From: Hevea brasiliensis
Lineage: Eukaryota; Streptophyta; Magnoliopsida; Malpighiales; Euphorbiaceae
Assembly (NCBI RefSeq): GCF_030052815.1
Contig: NC_079502.1
Location: forward strand, 38,308,050-38,372,049
Length of the DNA stretch: 64,000 bases
Reading direction: 5' to 3'
The translations under genes were made by a program, and so were the position numbers. This document shows positions 1 through 11,554 of this stretch, one piece after another; position 1 is the first letter of the stretch; the number at the start of each line of letters is the position of its first letter. Below the pieces are notes generated by a model, which did not search any database, had not been told where the DNA came from, and saw only the letters and a program-made list of their open reading frames with translations.

Positions 1-18
1 ATGTGCATATAAATAAAT

Positions 19-219
19 TGTTAGAATAGGAATGCATAGATTAGATTAATGTAAATCCCTATAATCAAGGAATCCTTTGATTACTAAACTTGTGTGCTCC
101 TTCCCTAGTAGGAGACTAATTGTGTATATATATATACAATCATAGCTTGAGAAATAATCAAAGCTAATTTTTCCATAAAATCACTTTTCTTTCTTCTTTT
201 CTATTTCTCTAAATTCTCA
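19..219 (+). repeat. 5' LTR of decayed copia element O
   Basis: The sequence starts TGTTAGAATA and ends TTCTCA, and is followed directly by a primer binding site. It has the TG...CA ends and 201-bp length usual for a copia LTR. The matching 3' LTR was not found, because the element is cut off near 3139. Confidence 0.6.
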
Positions 220-232
220 TTGTATCAAAGCC
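220..232 (+). other. Primer binding site of element O (tRNA-Met type)
   Basis: TTGTATCAAAGCC directly follows the LTR and differs at one position from the TGGTATCAAAGCC form used by many plant copia elements to prime from initiator tRNA-Met. Confidence 0.55.
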
Positions 233-274
233 TAATTTTTCTTTACTGTGCTGCTTTTCTTTTCTGTCCCTACT

Positions 275-278
<4 letters not shown>

Positions 279-310
<32 letters not shown>
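279..310 (+). repeat. Poly(A) run of 32
   Basis: Uninterrupted A run inside the leader of element O. It is probably a simple-repeat expansion and is prone to assembly length error. Confidence 0.9.
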
Positions 311-311
<1 letters not shown>

Positions 312-702
312 ATTGTTGTTCTTAGTTCATCATTTGCCAAAGGGATATGGACTACACCACCAATCCAAATCAATTCCTTGACTGTCGAAGAGTCAAAACC
401 TAGAATTCTGGCATCGGAATCCTAGCCGTCAGTCATCACATGGCGCCACAGCTGTTCCAACACCGATACATGCACTAGCGCATGACAAGTTTTCCAACAT
501 CCCTTCTCGCTGGAACTCACTGGAGCCAAGCGGTCCAAGTGGTTCTTTGCCTTTGGGTCTTCTAAGATCAAGCACCCCTGGTCTCTTGGGCCTTCGACAC
601 TTTTGAAGATTTACTAAAAAAGAAAAAAAAAGGCCTAAAAAAAGTGCTGATTAGGCTGCTTACGATAAGTATCTACAGTACCAAGCAACAAAACAGCAGA
701 CA

Positions 703-3130
703 TTGTCCTCATCTACTATCACTACAATCAAACAAGGTAATATATTTGCTCATTTGACACAGTCTTCATCTAATGAGTTATGGATTTTTTATTCTGGTGC
801 CTCATATCACATTTCTGGTAACCAAACGCTTTTCTCTATTCTTAATTTTTCTTCAAACTATGCTGATGTTACCCTAGCTAATGGATCAAAAACTTTAGTT
901 AAAGGAATAGGTAAGGCTCACCCTCTTCCTTCCTTACCTTTAAATTCAATTTTATGTATGCTCGAATGTCCATATAATATCCATTAGTAAGCTAACTAAA
1001 TAACTAAATTGTTCTGTAACCTTTTCTATTGATTACAGGAAAAGTGATTGGCGTAGGTTGTAAGCCACAAGGACTATATCATCTCTCCAACTCAAAGTCT
1101 ATCGTTACATCTAATGTCACTCTTGATCTTCTTCATAATCATCTGTCACCCAAATATCTCCAAACTCCAAAAACTGATTCCTTCTCTTTCCCACTTATCC
1201 TCTTTAAATTGTGAGTCTTATTAACTTGGCAAACAAACTCATTCTTCTTTTTCAAAAAGAATTAATAATCAAGCTGCATCCATGTTTGGCATTGTTCATT
1301 CAGTATATGGGGTCCAAGTCGAGTCAGTTCAACTTTGGGTTTTCATTATTTTTTCACCTTTATTAATGACAATTCTCGTTGCACTTGGTTATTTTTAATG
1401 AAGAATCGTTCTGAGTTATTCTCTATCTTTCAAAAATTTTGTGCTAACATACGTACTCAATTTGGTATTTCTATTAAACTGTTGTATAGTGATAATGCAC
1501 GAGAATATTTTTCTCCACCTTTTCAAACCTTTATGTCTTCTCAGGGTATCATTCATCAGTCTTTTTGCGCCCATACTTCTCAATAAAATGGAGTAGTTGA
1601 GCGTAAAAATACACATCTAATTGATACAGCTCGTAATTTGCTCCTTCGTTATCATGTACCTTTTGTTTTTGGGGGGATACTGCCCTTACTGCTTGCTATT
1701 TGATTAATTGCAAGCCTTCTTTTACTTTTGCAGCATCAGAGTTCTCATTCAGTTTTCTATCCAGACTAAAATCCTTTTCTTCTTTGGTTGCGTATATTTG
1801 GTTGTACCAGTTCTGTTCACAATCTCACTCCAGGAAAAGACAAACTTCGACCAAAATCTATCAAATGTGTTTTTTTATTGTACTCTCGTCTTTAAAAAGG
1901 CTACAAATTCTATGATCCAACTACCAATAATTATTTTGTTTTAGTAGATGTAACCTTTTTTGAGACTTCTCCATATTTTTCACCAAATACCGTTAACTAC
2001 ACTTCCATTTCCATAGCTCTTGCTGTTCCTATTCTTCCTAACCAAAAGTCCTCTCCTCCACTTCAGGTTTACTCAAGACGACCTCAATTAAATTCTCTGC
2101 CTAACCCAATTGATGTTTCTTCTTATGATACTGGTCCACACACCACTTTCAGTGACTCATTGCCTGCTCCAACACCATCTCCTGCACCGACCGAGCCCTT
2201 ATTAATGATGCTACCCTTCTTATTGCCCTTCGAAAAATACTTGATCCTGTTGCAATTCTCATCCCATTTATAATTTGTTGAGTTATCATTGTTTGTCACC
2301 TTCATATCCACTGTCCCAATACCTAAGACTGTGGCAGAAGCAATGTCTCATAATGGTTGGCGACAAGCTATGATTGAGGAAATAACTATAACTACCCTTC
2401 ATGATAATGGTACTTGAGAGATAATTTCCTTACCACATTGGCAAAACTACAATTGGGTGTTTACAGTTAACATAGGACTGGATGGGAAAATTGATCGTCT
2501 CAAAGCTCGACTGGTTGCCAAAAGCTATACTTGGATATTTGGCCACGATTATGGTGATACTTTTTCTCCTGTAGTGAAGATTGCTTTTGTCCGTCTTCTT
2601 ATCTCTATGACAGCTATGTTTCATTGGCCACTTCATCAATTGGACATTAAAAATACCTTCTTACATGGCAAACTTGTTGAAGAAGTATATATGGAGCAAC
2701 CACCAGTATTTGTTACTCAGGGAGAGTCTAGAATCGTATGTTGACTATGTTGGTCTCTTTATGGTTTGAAACAATCCCCGAGAGCATGGTTTGATCGATT
2801 TAGTACTGTTGTTCAATGATTTGGGATGCATCAAAGTAAAGTAGACCATTCAGTTTTCTACCGACATTCTTCTCATGGAAAATGTATTTATTTGATAGTT
2901 TATATTGATGCTATTGTCATAATAGGCGATGATCATGAAGGCATTGCCCAACTCAAACAACATCTGACCAGTCATTTTCAAACAAAAATTTGGAGAAGCT
3001 AAAATTTTTTCTAAGCATTAAGATAGCTCAATCTGGCAATGGTATTGTTGTTTTACAAAGAAAATATGCATTGGATATATTGAAGGAAACTGACATGCTA
3101 GGCTGTACACCTATTGATACTCCCATGGTG
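703..3130 (+). pseudogene. Degenerate copia pol polyprotein (element O)
   Basis: In order: a protease-like stretch with FYSGASYHISGN near 785, where the catalytic Asp of the usual DSGA motif is lost to Tyr; an integrase core with FTFINDNSRCTWLF near 1350 and YSDNAREYF near 1485; and an RT with QLDIKNTFLHGKL near 2640 and a degenerate YIDAIV (usual YVDDIV) near 2900. At least four frames and several stops interrupt it, for example TAA near 1583 and TGA near 2743. It cannot make an active polyprotein. Confidence 0.8.
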
Positions 3131-3139
3131 GTTTCAAAA

Positions 3140-3769
3140 AACGGCCGTTCAGGTTTTTAAGCAGCCACTACCGTTACACCCATTAAATAACGTTGTTTAA
3201 AATTTGCAGCTGCCATGGCCATTACGGCTATTATGTAACCGTTATTGACTATTACAGCCGTTACATAACACCGTTACTGTCCAATCTACATTACAATCTT
3301 TTTTTTTTCATATCTCTTACACCTCCATGCTGGCTCCATTCACGTGAAAGGGGACTGAGCTGCTGCGGGGTTATATTCTCTCATCTTTGACTTATTCAAA
3401 TATTGTGTTAAAGGCATATATTCTCTTTCTCTCTCTCTCTTTTTCTTTTTCAATTTTGTACTAACACACACATTCAGTAGTCATTTGCTCTCAAATTCTC
3501 AACTCTATTAAGTCCCAAGTCTTAGCAATTTTCTCTCAATTCCCACACTCCACATTCTCACATTTTTTTTCCATACCCACAATCAAAATCTACTTAAGTT
3601 AAAGCCTTCAACTTCAATCCTCTACAATGTTTTGAGTTCAAGAGCATCAAAAGGTGAGTTGTTTTTTATTTTTTCTAATTCTTAGAACATTTTTTTAATA
3701 AATTTAGGTAAATACATAGATAATTGGAAAATAATATCAAAGAATTTAATGCATATATTTATGTACAAA
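3140..3769. other. Unassigned noncoding insertion right of element O
   Basis: Element O stops abruptly at its left edge. The first 150 bp are rich in repeated CCGTTA/TAACGG words in both orientations (3142-3290), as in ends of DNA transposons. A CT-rich stretch (3420-3470) and a leader-like stretch ending in aaaaGGTGAG near 3650 follow. No coding domain or clear terminal inverted repeat pair was recognised. Confidence 0.3.
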
Positions 3770-4162
3770 TTAGTACATGCTATATAAATCATTTTTAGGT
3801 AATGCATAATTGCCTAAGTCAAACAAGGGTACCTTCAAGGAGGTGTCAAATGAGGAGATAGGACATTGGGTTGGACTCCCCACTTCAATATAATTGCATG
3901 GAGGGTGATTAGAGCACAAAACATTGCCGATAAACACATCATGCGCCGACACGTGATTTGACAGTGTCTGGACAATGGAGGCTCCTCCGATGGCTGGACA
4001 CTGAATAATAGCTAGCTAGCATCAGCGCTCCTCCTTGGGCAGGTTGTGTACTCAGATTGTCACCCTATACAGGTGACCTAGGTTTAGCGTAGGTAGGGAC
4101 ACACAGAGTCCTAAACAGAGGACTCCCAAGTTTCTCAAGATTACGAAGGTTAGAGAAATATG

Positions 4163-4175
4163 TGCTCTAATACCA
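4163..4175 (-). other. Primer binding site of a minus-strand copia
   Basis: On the minus strand this reads TGGTATTAGAGCA directly after the LTR at 4176-4338, close to the tRNA-Met primer site TGGTATCAGAGC. About 380 bp of leader-like sequence (3780-4162) follows it; no gag was recognised. Confidence 0.6.
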
Positions 4176-4338
4176 TGTAGTTTTGGGAGAAAAACTCTAC
4201 ATATTTCATTAATAACAATCTCGTACTTCTTATATGTACTTATATAAACTCTATATATATATATATAGCTCTCCTAAACAATCTTCCTAATTAGAGATAT
4301 TTACAAATTCTATTTCTAGATATACACAAATCCCTACA
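4176..4338 (-). repeat. LTR of a minus-strand copia fragment
   Basis: Read on the minus strand it begins TGTAGGGATT and ends AAAACTACA next to a primer site, so this is a 163-bp 5' LTR with inverted TGTAG...CTACA ends. It contains a TATA tract. The family differs from the others in the window. The rest of the element is missing, and it lies in sense orientation to TOP3A. Confidence 0.65.
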
Positions 4339-4726
4339 ATCTCGTACTTTTTAAAATACACAGTTGACTTTCCTTGTAATAGTATGGATTTATGCCAATT
4401 CATGCTCAGTGGTCAAAATATCAGTCACTTCCATTTGTGTCTATTCATGCTCAATTATTTTACTTCACAAAAAAGTGATTTTAGTTCCCTTTGACCTAGA
4501 CTTCATCAGTTCCTCCTTTTCATAAATTTTTTTATTATCATCACATAGCTTTGCATCCAACACATAACAATAAATGAACAAGAATTATTTGGAAGTAAAA
4601 CTGAAACCAAATTCTTTTAAGTTGAAATTTCAATATGAAATACAAAAACACAATATCTGGAGAACAGTCTATATATTTCAAAAAGTTGTGTAGCAGTTTA
4701 TGAAAATATCACAGGACAGCACTTAC
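4339..4726. other. Intronic sequence downstream of exon i
   Basis: AT-rich sequence with the donor of exon i at its right edge (minus-strand gtaagt at 4721-4726). The next TOP3A exon, expected to start with a CxxxC-type zinc-ribbon half, was not seen here or further left. Confidence 0.5.
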
Positions 4727-4798
4727 CTAAATGGTTGACATTGAAGCCTGGTGGTATTTCAAGCTGCCGAAACTTAAATTGAATCAAGTAAACAGGAC
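4727..4798 (-). CDS. TOP3A: TOP3A exon i
   Basis: Encodes a segment with YLIQFKFRQ and [10 protein letters not shown], the hallmark of the second zinc-ribbon region in plant topoisomerase 3-alpha. The minus-strand acceptor is cttttag at 4799 and up, the donor gtaagt at 4721-4726. It is 72 nt long, entering in phase 1 (completing a Gly codon with exon h) and leaving after one base of the next codon. It is the last TOP3A exon visible in this window. Confidence 0.9.
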
Positions 4799-5339
4799 CT
4801 AAAAGAAAAGTCGCATCTTTAATGAACAATCAAAATTTCAACCAGCAAAGAAAAATACACATCACTATGCAGAAACAATATAACATCCACGAGACAATAT
4901 GAAGGTAACATATATTGCACAAACACTAAAAATAAGGTGAAAGAGCCAGTGCTCAAGTCAATGAACACCAATGAAGCTATGAGACATGTGTCATGATATT
5001 TATTATTAAGATCAATGCTATATAAACCATCCAATTAACATGTCTATTAGAAAATCTTCACTACATTTTTCTACATTCCAAATTGGATGAATAACGTTCC
5101 CTCCAAATATAGACCTCAGTATTTTATCATTTTCACATAAAAAAGAAAAAAGAAAAAAGAAATAGAGATTGCGGGTACTGCAACAATTTAGTAACACCTG
5201 CTTAAAAAGAGAGAACAAGTAAATTGTCCTTAAGAGTACACCCGCACTCAACTATGGATAAGTCAGCATAAAGCATCAAGCAAAACTTATTTTAAACCAC
5301 CTGTGATATATGAAGCAGTCAAGTATTGTCAGTAGAGAC

Positions 5340-5418
5340 CTGGTGTGCAACTGTTGCAAATGTTGGTGGTTACAGTGGCCTCTAGTACAGGTCCAGGAAG
5401 CCATATAGCATTCCTACA
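5340..5418 (-). CDS. TOP3A: TOP3A exon h
   Basis: Encodes CRNAIWLPGP, which supplies the last Cys of the first C4 zinc ribbon, followed by a CNSC knuckle that opens the second ribbon. The acceptor is ttttcag beside 5418. The donor is gtctct (5334-5339), weaker than the gtaagt-like donors elsewhere but still GT. It is 79 nt long, in frame with exons g and i. Confidence 0.9.
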
Positions 5419-5988
5419 CTGAAAAGATAAAAAGGACTTTGAAAATAATTATGACCAAAGCCAAATAACTATAAAAAAAAATGTTGTATCACAAATAACA
5501 AAGTTAGCCTCATACAACTTAAAGTCACCATACTGAGAATAACAATTTAAAAAGCCTTGTAATTTTATTTTATTATTTTTTTTTTTTAAAAAAAGAGAGA
5601 ACAGAAATTTACAGGTAACTCATCTCCGCTAGAAAGTGATTTCACTTGCAAAATATATATGTATTATAATGAAGATTAAAAAAAAAGTGTATAAATATGA
5701 TCAGGATTTAAGATCAACATATTAAATGCTAAACTGCTTCCATACTATAAATTTAACAATACACACATTATGCCGAGTAACTGAACTGAAAGTTGCACAA
5801 ATAAAGGTGCCACAATAGCACAGTTTGCAAGACAGCTCCTCATCCTATTACAACAATAGCTAAATCAATTATCTCATACAATGAGAATTCCTATGGTGCC
5901 AAATAACATTTTAATGATGGCAAAACATGATGTCCTGTCCATAAAGCTAAATGCATATAATTACAGGTTGAAGGACTCGAATACCAAC
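5419..5988. other. TOP3A intron g/h, no element recognised
   Basis: 570 bp of AT-rich intron sequence with no open reading frame homologous to a known family and no LTR or inverted-repeat end visible. Confidence 0.6.
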
Positions 5989-6027
5989 CTGAGGAAACCC
6001 CAAGCATCCAACCATGAAATTGCCATC
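5989..6027 (-). CDS. TOP3A: TOP3A exon g (39-nt micro-exon)
   Basis: Encodes 13 residues, DGNFMVGCLGFPQ, the middle of the topoisomerase C4 zinc finger (G-x-F-x3-C-x3-P pattern). The acceptor is gaaacag and the donor gttggt. It is symmetrical (39 nt, phase 0), so skipping would keep the frame but remove a zinc ligand. The 11.3-kb intron full of LINE and copia sequence lies immediately upstream in the gene. Confidence 0.9.
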
Positions 6028-7050
6028 CTGTTTCAAGCAAGCATGCTAATGAGAACAAATTATAAAATGCTTGCAAGTAAGGTGTAGCATTTCATAAAAC
6101 ATTTCAAAATTGAAATATCAATGATAACATCAGTGAAAAGATAAAATTGTTAAAGCCCTCAAACTGATTAAAAATGATAATTATTATATAAAGAAGCTCA
6201 CTCCAAGCAATATTATCTACAAGTACACATAAAACTAGAAGGAATATACCTGCAGCATGGACTATAAATACAAATTTCTTGCTTGTACAAAATGCACCTC
6301 AGACACGCAATAAATTCTAATTGCATTGATTTTTAATAGAGCCCTTGAGTATGTAGTTGACTTCACTTAATTTCAACTTTGCCAATCCCTTTAATTGTAT
6401 TGGTCACTTAATTGGACATTGAACAGATGGAATGCAAGGCCTCCTAAGTTGTTTACAGGCCACCATCTAGCCAATAAAGAAGAAAGATTTTTTATTTGGG
6501 ATTTTATTTTATGAGATATATACAACTACATATTTAGGAGAAACTTTTAGTCTCAATAAATTCTCAATAATAGGAGTATTTTGATATTTTTAGCAAAATA
6601 CTAAGAGCCAAAGACTCAAAATATCTATGCAAATAAAAATGTAGCTATTATTAGGCATATTTCTCAATGAGTTCTGTAATAGTAATTACAACGTACTTCT
6701 AATAAATTAGGAGAATTTTGATAATGAAATTATCAGTGCTAAGCTTTATATCACAATGGATCACACTCAAAAGCAATAGTTGATTAGTATTATGTGTCCA
6801 TGCATGGATTTAAATCGTGGTCATGGATAGGAGTGTGCAGTTCCAGTTCCAGTTCCGGTTCGGTTCTTTGTAAGAACCGAAAACAGAACCGAACTTTGGT
6901 TCTTTCATTTTTTGGAATTGAAAAGGAAACCAAATTTCAGTTCATGTTCGATTCTAAGTATTAATAGCATGTCCTAGAGCACGACATGTAATTGTATCTT
7001 GTAAATATTTATTCCCATCAATGACAATATAATTTTCATTTAATTTAAAT
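6028..7050. other. TOP3A intron sequence with a hAT-like fragment
   Basis: Mostly AT-rich noncoding DNA. Around 6829-6960 sits GGAGTGTGCAG followed by repeated GTTCCAGTTC / CGGTTC words and their complements, the look of a hAT-type MITE end. Its other end was not found. The sequence around 7000-7068 is the target of the LINE. Confidence 0.4.
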
Positions 7051-7068
7051 TATTTAGCTTTATATGAA
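7051..7068 (+). repeat. 18-bp target site duplication of LINE 1, left copy
   Basis: TATTTAGCTTTATATGAA is repeated exactly at 10340-10357, directly after the LINE tail. An 18-bp duplication fits target-primed reverse transcription. Confidence 0.9.
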
Positions 7069-10000
7069 CTCCGCCTAAGTAGTTTGCGCTTAGCCGGTCC
7101 CAAGCCCGGATAAAGGAGGAGGGTTGCGGTAGGTGACAACCAGCGTAAAAATTTCGTCACACCCTATGATATGGATTCAAATGATATAAACGTTGGGGCG
7201 TCCTCTACTAACGACGCGCTACATCGGAGCCCGGGTGTAGTGATAAATATGCAAGGGTGTAGGGCGTTCACCGAAAGCGACGCGCCATGCCGGCGCCCGG
7301 GTGTGGTGTTAAGTGAGCAAGGGTTCCCACATCATGGACGGGTGTGGGTAAAGAAGTTAGTCCATAGGACAGATAATAGAACAAATAGTGGAACAGAACA
7401 CAAGATAGACATAGAAAATAATAGAAGATATCATAGAAGGAGACCAATTAGGAAGGAGCAGGATATGAGGAGGATCAGGGTTGGTACTTGGAATGTTGGA
7501 TCACTTACAGGAAAATTAATGGAGCTTGTGGATACCTTGGAAAGGAGAAGGGTGAATATTGCTTGCATTCAGGAGACTAAATGGGTAGGAGAGAAAAGTA
7601 AGGAAGTGGGTAATTCAGGTTACAAATTGTGTTTTACCTGGAAAGGAGAGAAACAAGAACGAGTGGGTATAATCATAGACAGACATTGAAAGACGCAGAG
7701 TAAATGTGAAAAGAGTAGGAGATAGAATTATACTAGTAAAGCTAGTACTAGACGGAGAAACAATAAATATAGTTAGTGTTTATGCCCCACAAATAGGACT
7801 AGACAAAGGAGAGTAAACAAAGGTTTTGGGAAGATATGGATGATTTAATGCAAAGCATACCGAATGAAGAGAATGTTTTCATTGGTGGAGATTTGAATGG
7901 ACATGTAGGAAGTGATAGGCAAGGTTATGAGAATGTTCATGGAGGTTTTGGTTTTGGCAAATAAATGAGGAAGGAAAAAAGCATCCTGGATTTTGCTATG
8001 GCATACGACCTAATACTAGCAAATACCTACTTTATAAAAAGAGAGTCACATTTAGTGACTTTCAAAAGTGGGCAACATAGAAGTCAAATCGACTTCCTCT
8101 TAACCAGGAAGACAAATAGAGCTCTATGCAAGGATTGCAAGGTCATTCCAGAGAGGCTTTAACAAGTCAACATAGGTTGGTGGTCTTGGATGTCAAGTTT
8201 AGGAACAATTCATGTAAGGTCAGAAGAAATAGTGTAGCTCGAACCATGTGGTGGGATTTCAAAGGAGTAAAGCAAGTGAAGTTCAAAATGAGCTTCTTGA
8301 GTCTGAAGTATGGAAGCTAGATATGGAGGCCAATGATATGTGGATACAGATGGCATCAAAGATTAGAGAAGTAGCTAGAAAAGTACTTGGGGAGTCTAAA
8401 GGACATGGACCACCCTCAAAAGAGAGATGGTGGTGGAATGAGGAAGTACAAAAGGCGTGAAGAGAAAAAGGGAATGGTATAAGAAATTACCTAAATGTGA
8501 TAATAATGAGGCATATGAACAAGACAAGATAGTAAAGAAAGAGGCAAAAAGGCGCTTAGCCAAGCAAGAGCATGTGCCTTTGAAAAGTTATATGAGAAAC
8601 TTGGAACTAAAGAAGGGAGAAAGATATTTATAGATTAGCAAGGAGTAGAGAAAGGAAATGTCAAGATCTCAATCAAGTTAGGTGCATTAAGGATAAAGAA
8701 GGAAAAGTGTTGGTGAAAGATGAGGACATTAAAGAAAGATGGAGAAATTATTTTAATGATCTCTTTAATAATAGTCAAAATGGAAATAGCGTGAATATAG
8801 ATTATAGAACAATAGAAAAGAATGTAAATTATACTAGAAGGATTAGATCTTTAGAAGTAAAGGAAGCACTTAAGAGAATGAAAGTAGGTAAAGCTCTGTG
8901 GACCCGATGAAATACCAATTGAAGTGTGGAAGTATTTGGGAGATATGGGAGTGGCATGGTTAACTAAATTATTTAATAAGATTCTAAACTCAAAGAAAAT
9001 GCCTGATGAATGGAGGAAGAGTATTTTAGTACCTATTTTTAAAAATAAGGGAGACATACAGAGTTGCTCAAACTATATGGGAATTAAACTCATGAGCCAT
9101 ACTATGAAGTTGTGGGAGAGAGTTGTGGAGTATCGACTACGTCATGATACTTCTATCTCTCTCAATCAATTTGGTTTCATGCCTGGTCATTCAACTATGG
9201 AAGCGATCTTTCTCATTAGAAGCTTGATGGAGAAATATAGAGATGGGAAGAAAGATCTACACATGGTTTTTATTGATTTGGAGAAGGCTTATGATAGTGT
9301 TCCAAGAGAGGTTTTATGGAATGCGTTAGAACAAAAGAGGGTATCTATTAGGTACATACAAGTATTGAAAGATATGTATGAAGGAGCAACTACTATTGTG
9401 CGCACAGTGTGAGGGGACACAAGAGATTTTCCGATCTCAATTGGATTACACCAAGGATCAGCCATAAGCCCTTACCTTTTACATTAGTTTTAGATGAACT
9501 GACGAAACATATACAAGAGAGTATTCCTTGGTGCATGATGTTTATGGATGATATTGTTCGATAGATGAGACACGAGAAGGAGTCAATAGGAAGCTAGAAC
9601 TTTGGAGAAGTACTCTAGAGTCAAAGGGTTTTAAGTTAAGTAGAACGAAGATGTAATACATGCATTGCAAGTTCAAGAAGGCCAAACGGTGATAGGGAAG
9701 GAGTTAGTTTGAATGGAGTGGCACTGTCCCAAAGTAATCACTTTAAATATCTAGGCTCGATCCTTCAAGTAGATGGGGATGTGAGGAGGATGTTAGTCAT
9801 AGGATTAAAGCCGATGGTTGAAGTGGAGACGTGCCACGGGAGTTTTATGTGATCGTAAGATTCCCAATAAATTAAAAGGAAAATTTTACCGCATGACCAT
9901 ACGACCGGCTATGCTATATGGTAGTGAGTGTTGGGCACTGAAAGAGTCGTATGCATCTAAGATAAGAGTTGCAGAGATGAGAATTTTAAGGTGGATGAGT

Positions 10001-10339
10001 GGTCATACTAGACTAGATAAAGTCCGTAATGAAAGTATTAGAGAAAAGGTAGGAGTGGTGCCAATTGAAGATAAGTTGAGAGAAGGGAGATTGAGGTGGT
10101 TTGGTCATGTGAAGCGTAGACATACGGAGGCTCCAGTTAGACAAGTAGAGCACATTAGGCTAGAGGATAAAAAGAAAAAAAGGGGTAGACCTAAATTGAC
10201 TTGGAGGAGAGTAGTACAGCATGACTTAGAAGCATTACACATTTCTGAGGATTTAACCCAAAATCGTTCAGAGTGGAAAAAGCGAATCCATATAGCCGAC
10301 CCCAAATTTTTGGGATAAAGGCTTAGTTGAGTTGAGTTG
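7069..10339 (+). mobile_element. RTE-clade LINE 1, full length, inactive
   Basis: 3271 bp bounded by an exact 18-bp target duplication. The endonuclease comes first (VGTWNVGSLTGK near 7480), then the reverse transcriptase ([12 protein letters not shown] near 9270), a C-terminal region (KKRGRPKLTWRRV near 10165) and a short-repeat tail TTGAGTTGAGTTG instead of poly(A). This order and tail are typical of plant RTE elements, which are often annotated by their endonuclease as craniofacial development protein 2-like. Frameshifts and stops break the frame. A second copy lies inverted at 13715-15232. Confidence 0.9.
7171..10318 (+). pseudogene. RTE LINE endonuclease-reverse transcriptase pseudogene
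   Basis: The apurinic-type endonuclease spans about 7470-8220: WNVGS, the catalytic Glu in CIQETKW (7560-7580), GGDLNGHVG near 7880, SQIDFLL near 8080 and the SQHRLVV His near 8175. The reverse transcriptase spans about 8900-9800, with AYDSVPRE and an altered active site MDDI near 9545 where LINE 2 keeps FADDI. The C-terminal domain is open at 9818-10318. Breaks lie near 7687 (TGA), 7815, 7960, 8160, 8458, 8905, 9410, 9470 and 9560, so no full protein can be made. Confidence 0.88.
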
Positions 10340-10357
10340 TATTTAGCTTTATATGAA
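10340..10357 (+). repeat. 18-bp target site duplication of LINE 1, right copy
   Basis: Exact copy of 7051-7068, directly after the TTGAG-repeat tail. Confidence 0.9.
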
Positions 10358-11376
10358 AAGATCCTTTAGTAGCTTGTTAGATTTTTATTCTTAAGGCGTT
10401 AAGAATATGAGTGACGGAATGATTTGGCAAAAGTGCTATGAATGCTGGTTCACAGTTGAGGATACCTCGTTGAACATGATTTATCCAACTAAACTATCAC
10501 CTCTATTTGTTTCCACATATTAATATGAGATACTAATGAAAGTGGAATGGTGAGTCTAATGCCATCTGACATTATGACGTTGGGATAAACACAGTGGACA
10601 CTTATAAGTTAAGTAAGTCGAACCACTGGTGCATAGATGATATATATGAAGTTTACTCTTATCAATATGTTGTCATCTAGATCATAATAATGCATATAAT
10701 CTCTCAACCTAAGATGACACCGTCCCATATATAGGTAGTTCGAGTTTGATACTGCTTATATACTTGTACTATGCATGGGTGTACAGTGTATTAGCTTCAA
10801 CTAGTTGCATATAGAGATAGGTGTTCAGTTAACATGAGATCTGTTACTCCGAGTAAATAAGGATAGAACCCTATACTATTTAAATCGTTGTTGATGAGTA
10901 AAGTTCCTAGCTAGGACAAGTCAAAAAAGACTTTCTGATAGAAAAGTCTCATTAATAAATATTGAAATAAGATGAGGACATGTGATTCGAAATAATTAGG
11001 GTTTGATATGAGCCGTGACCCTAGTCGGAACTTTGTAACCGAGAGACTGTAGCACATGATATGTATGATCAAAGTACTAAAAAATGTATGATTTAATTTA
11101 TTACTAGTTGGGTAGCCATAATACGCTATGCTAGCTGTCAATTATGATTTATGAGAACCAAAGATGGAAAGAAAATCTTACTCTAGGTATGGAAGGAATT
11201 CCATTCATAAAGAGCTAATATAATTTTCATTGCCAATTAGTTATGAACCTATGAAGTCACACACAATAAGAACAAAATGATCAAGACTTAATTAATTTAA
11301 TTAATTATTGCAATGAGATTGCAAAAGCCTCAAGCATAATTCGAAAATATATTCGAAGAATTGGGTAAAAAGAAAG
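10358..11376. other. Noncoding sequence between LINE 1 and copia H
   Basis: About 1 kb without a recognisable protein domain. It continues the sequence interrupted by the LINE and ends at the TG of the H LTR. It may be part of an older noncoding element; no boundary repeats were recognised. Confidence 0.35.
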
Positions 11377-11554
11377 TGTTATGGAAAGTCAATCACTATA
11401 TTATTTCTCTATATATTTTGTATTCTGTATTCCTATTTAGGATTTTTTATTTAGCATTTCTTTCTAATTAGTAGAACACAATTATAAGAATCAATTTTAC
11501 ATATATACCTATGTACAGATTAATTGAAATCAACAATAATCATCTATTTCTATA
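11377..11554 (+). repeat. 5' LTR of copia H
   Basis: A 178-bp copy of the family LTR that starts TGTTATGGAAAGTC; its 3' end reads TATA instead of TACA. The primer site TGGTATCAAAGA follows at 11555. No matching 3' LTR was found. Confidence 0.85.

Larger units (their letters stand above)
19..3139 (+). mobile_element. Ty1/copia element O, truncated and decayed
   Basis: The 5' LTR, primer site and leader (with a 32-A run) are followed by a broken polyprotein: protease near 780, integrase core 1300-1700, reverse transcriptase 2330-3130. No gag domain is recognisable between the leader and protease. The RT stops at about 3139 in unrelated sequence, so RNase H and the 3' LTR are gone. The RT wording is closer to remnant L (50.0-51.0 kb) than to the young family. 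It lies antisense to TOP3A, downstream of exon i. Confidence 0.75.

Noticed and set aside
4500..4570. Possible further TOP3A exon (minus strand, charged stretch near 4500-4560)
   Set aside because: It does not contain the expected zinc-ribbon cysteines and has no convincing splice borders.
7171..7689. Host gene similar to craniofacial development protein 2
   Set aside because: That name is a common misannotation of the RTE endonuclease; the frame lies inside a LINE bounded by an 18-bp target duplication.
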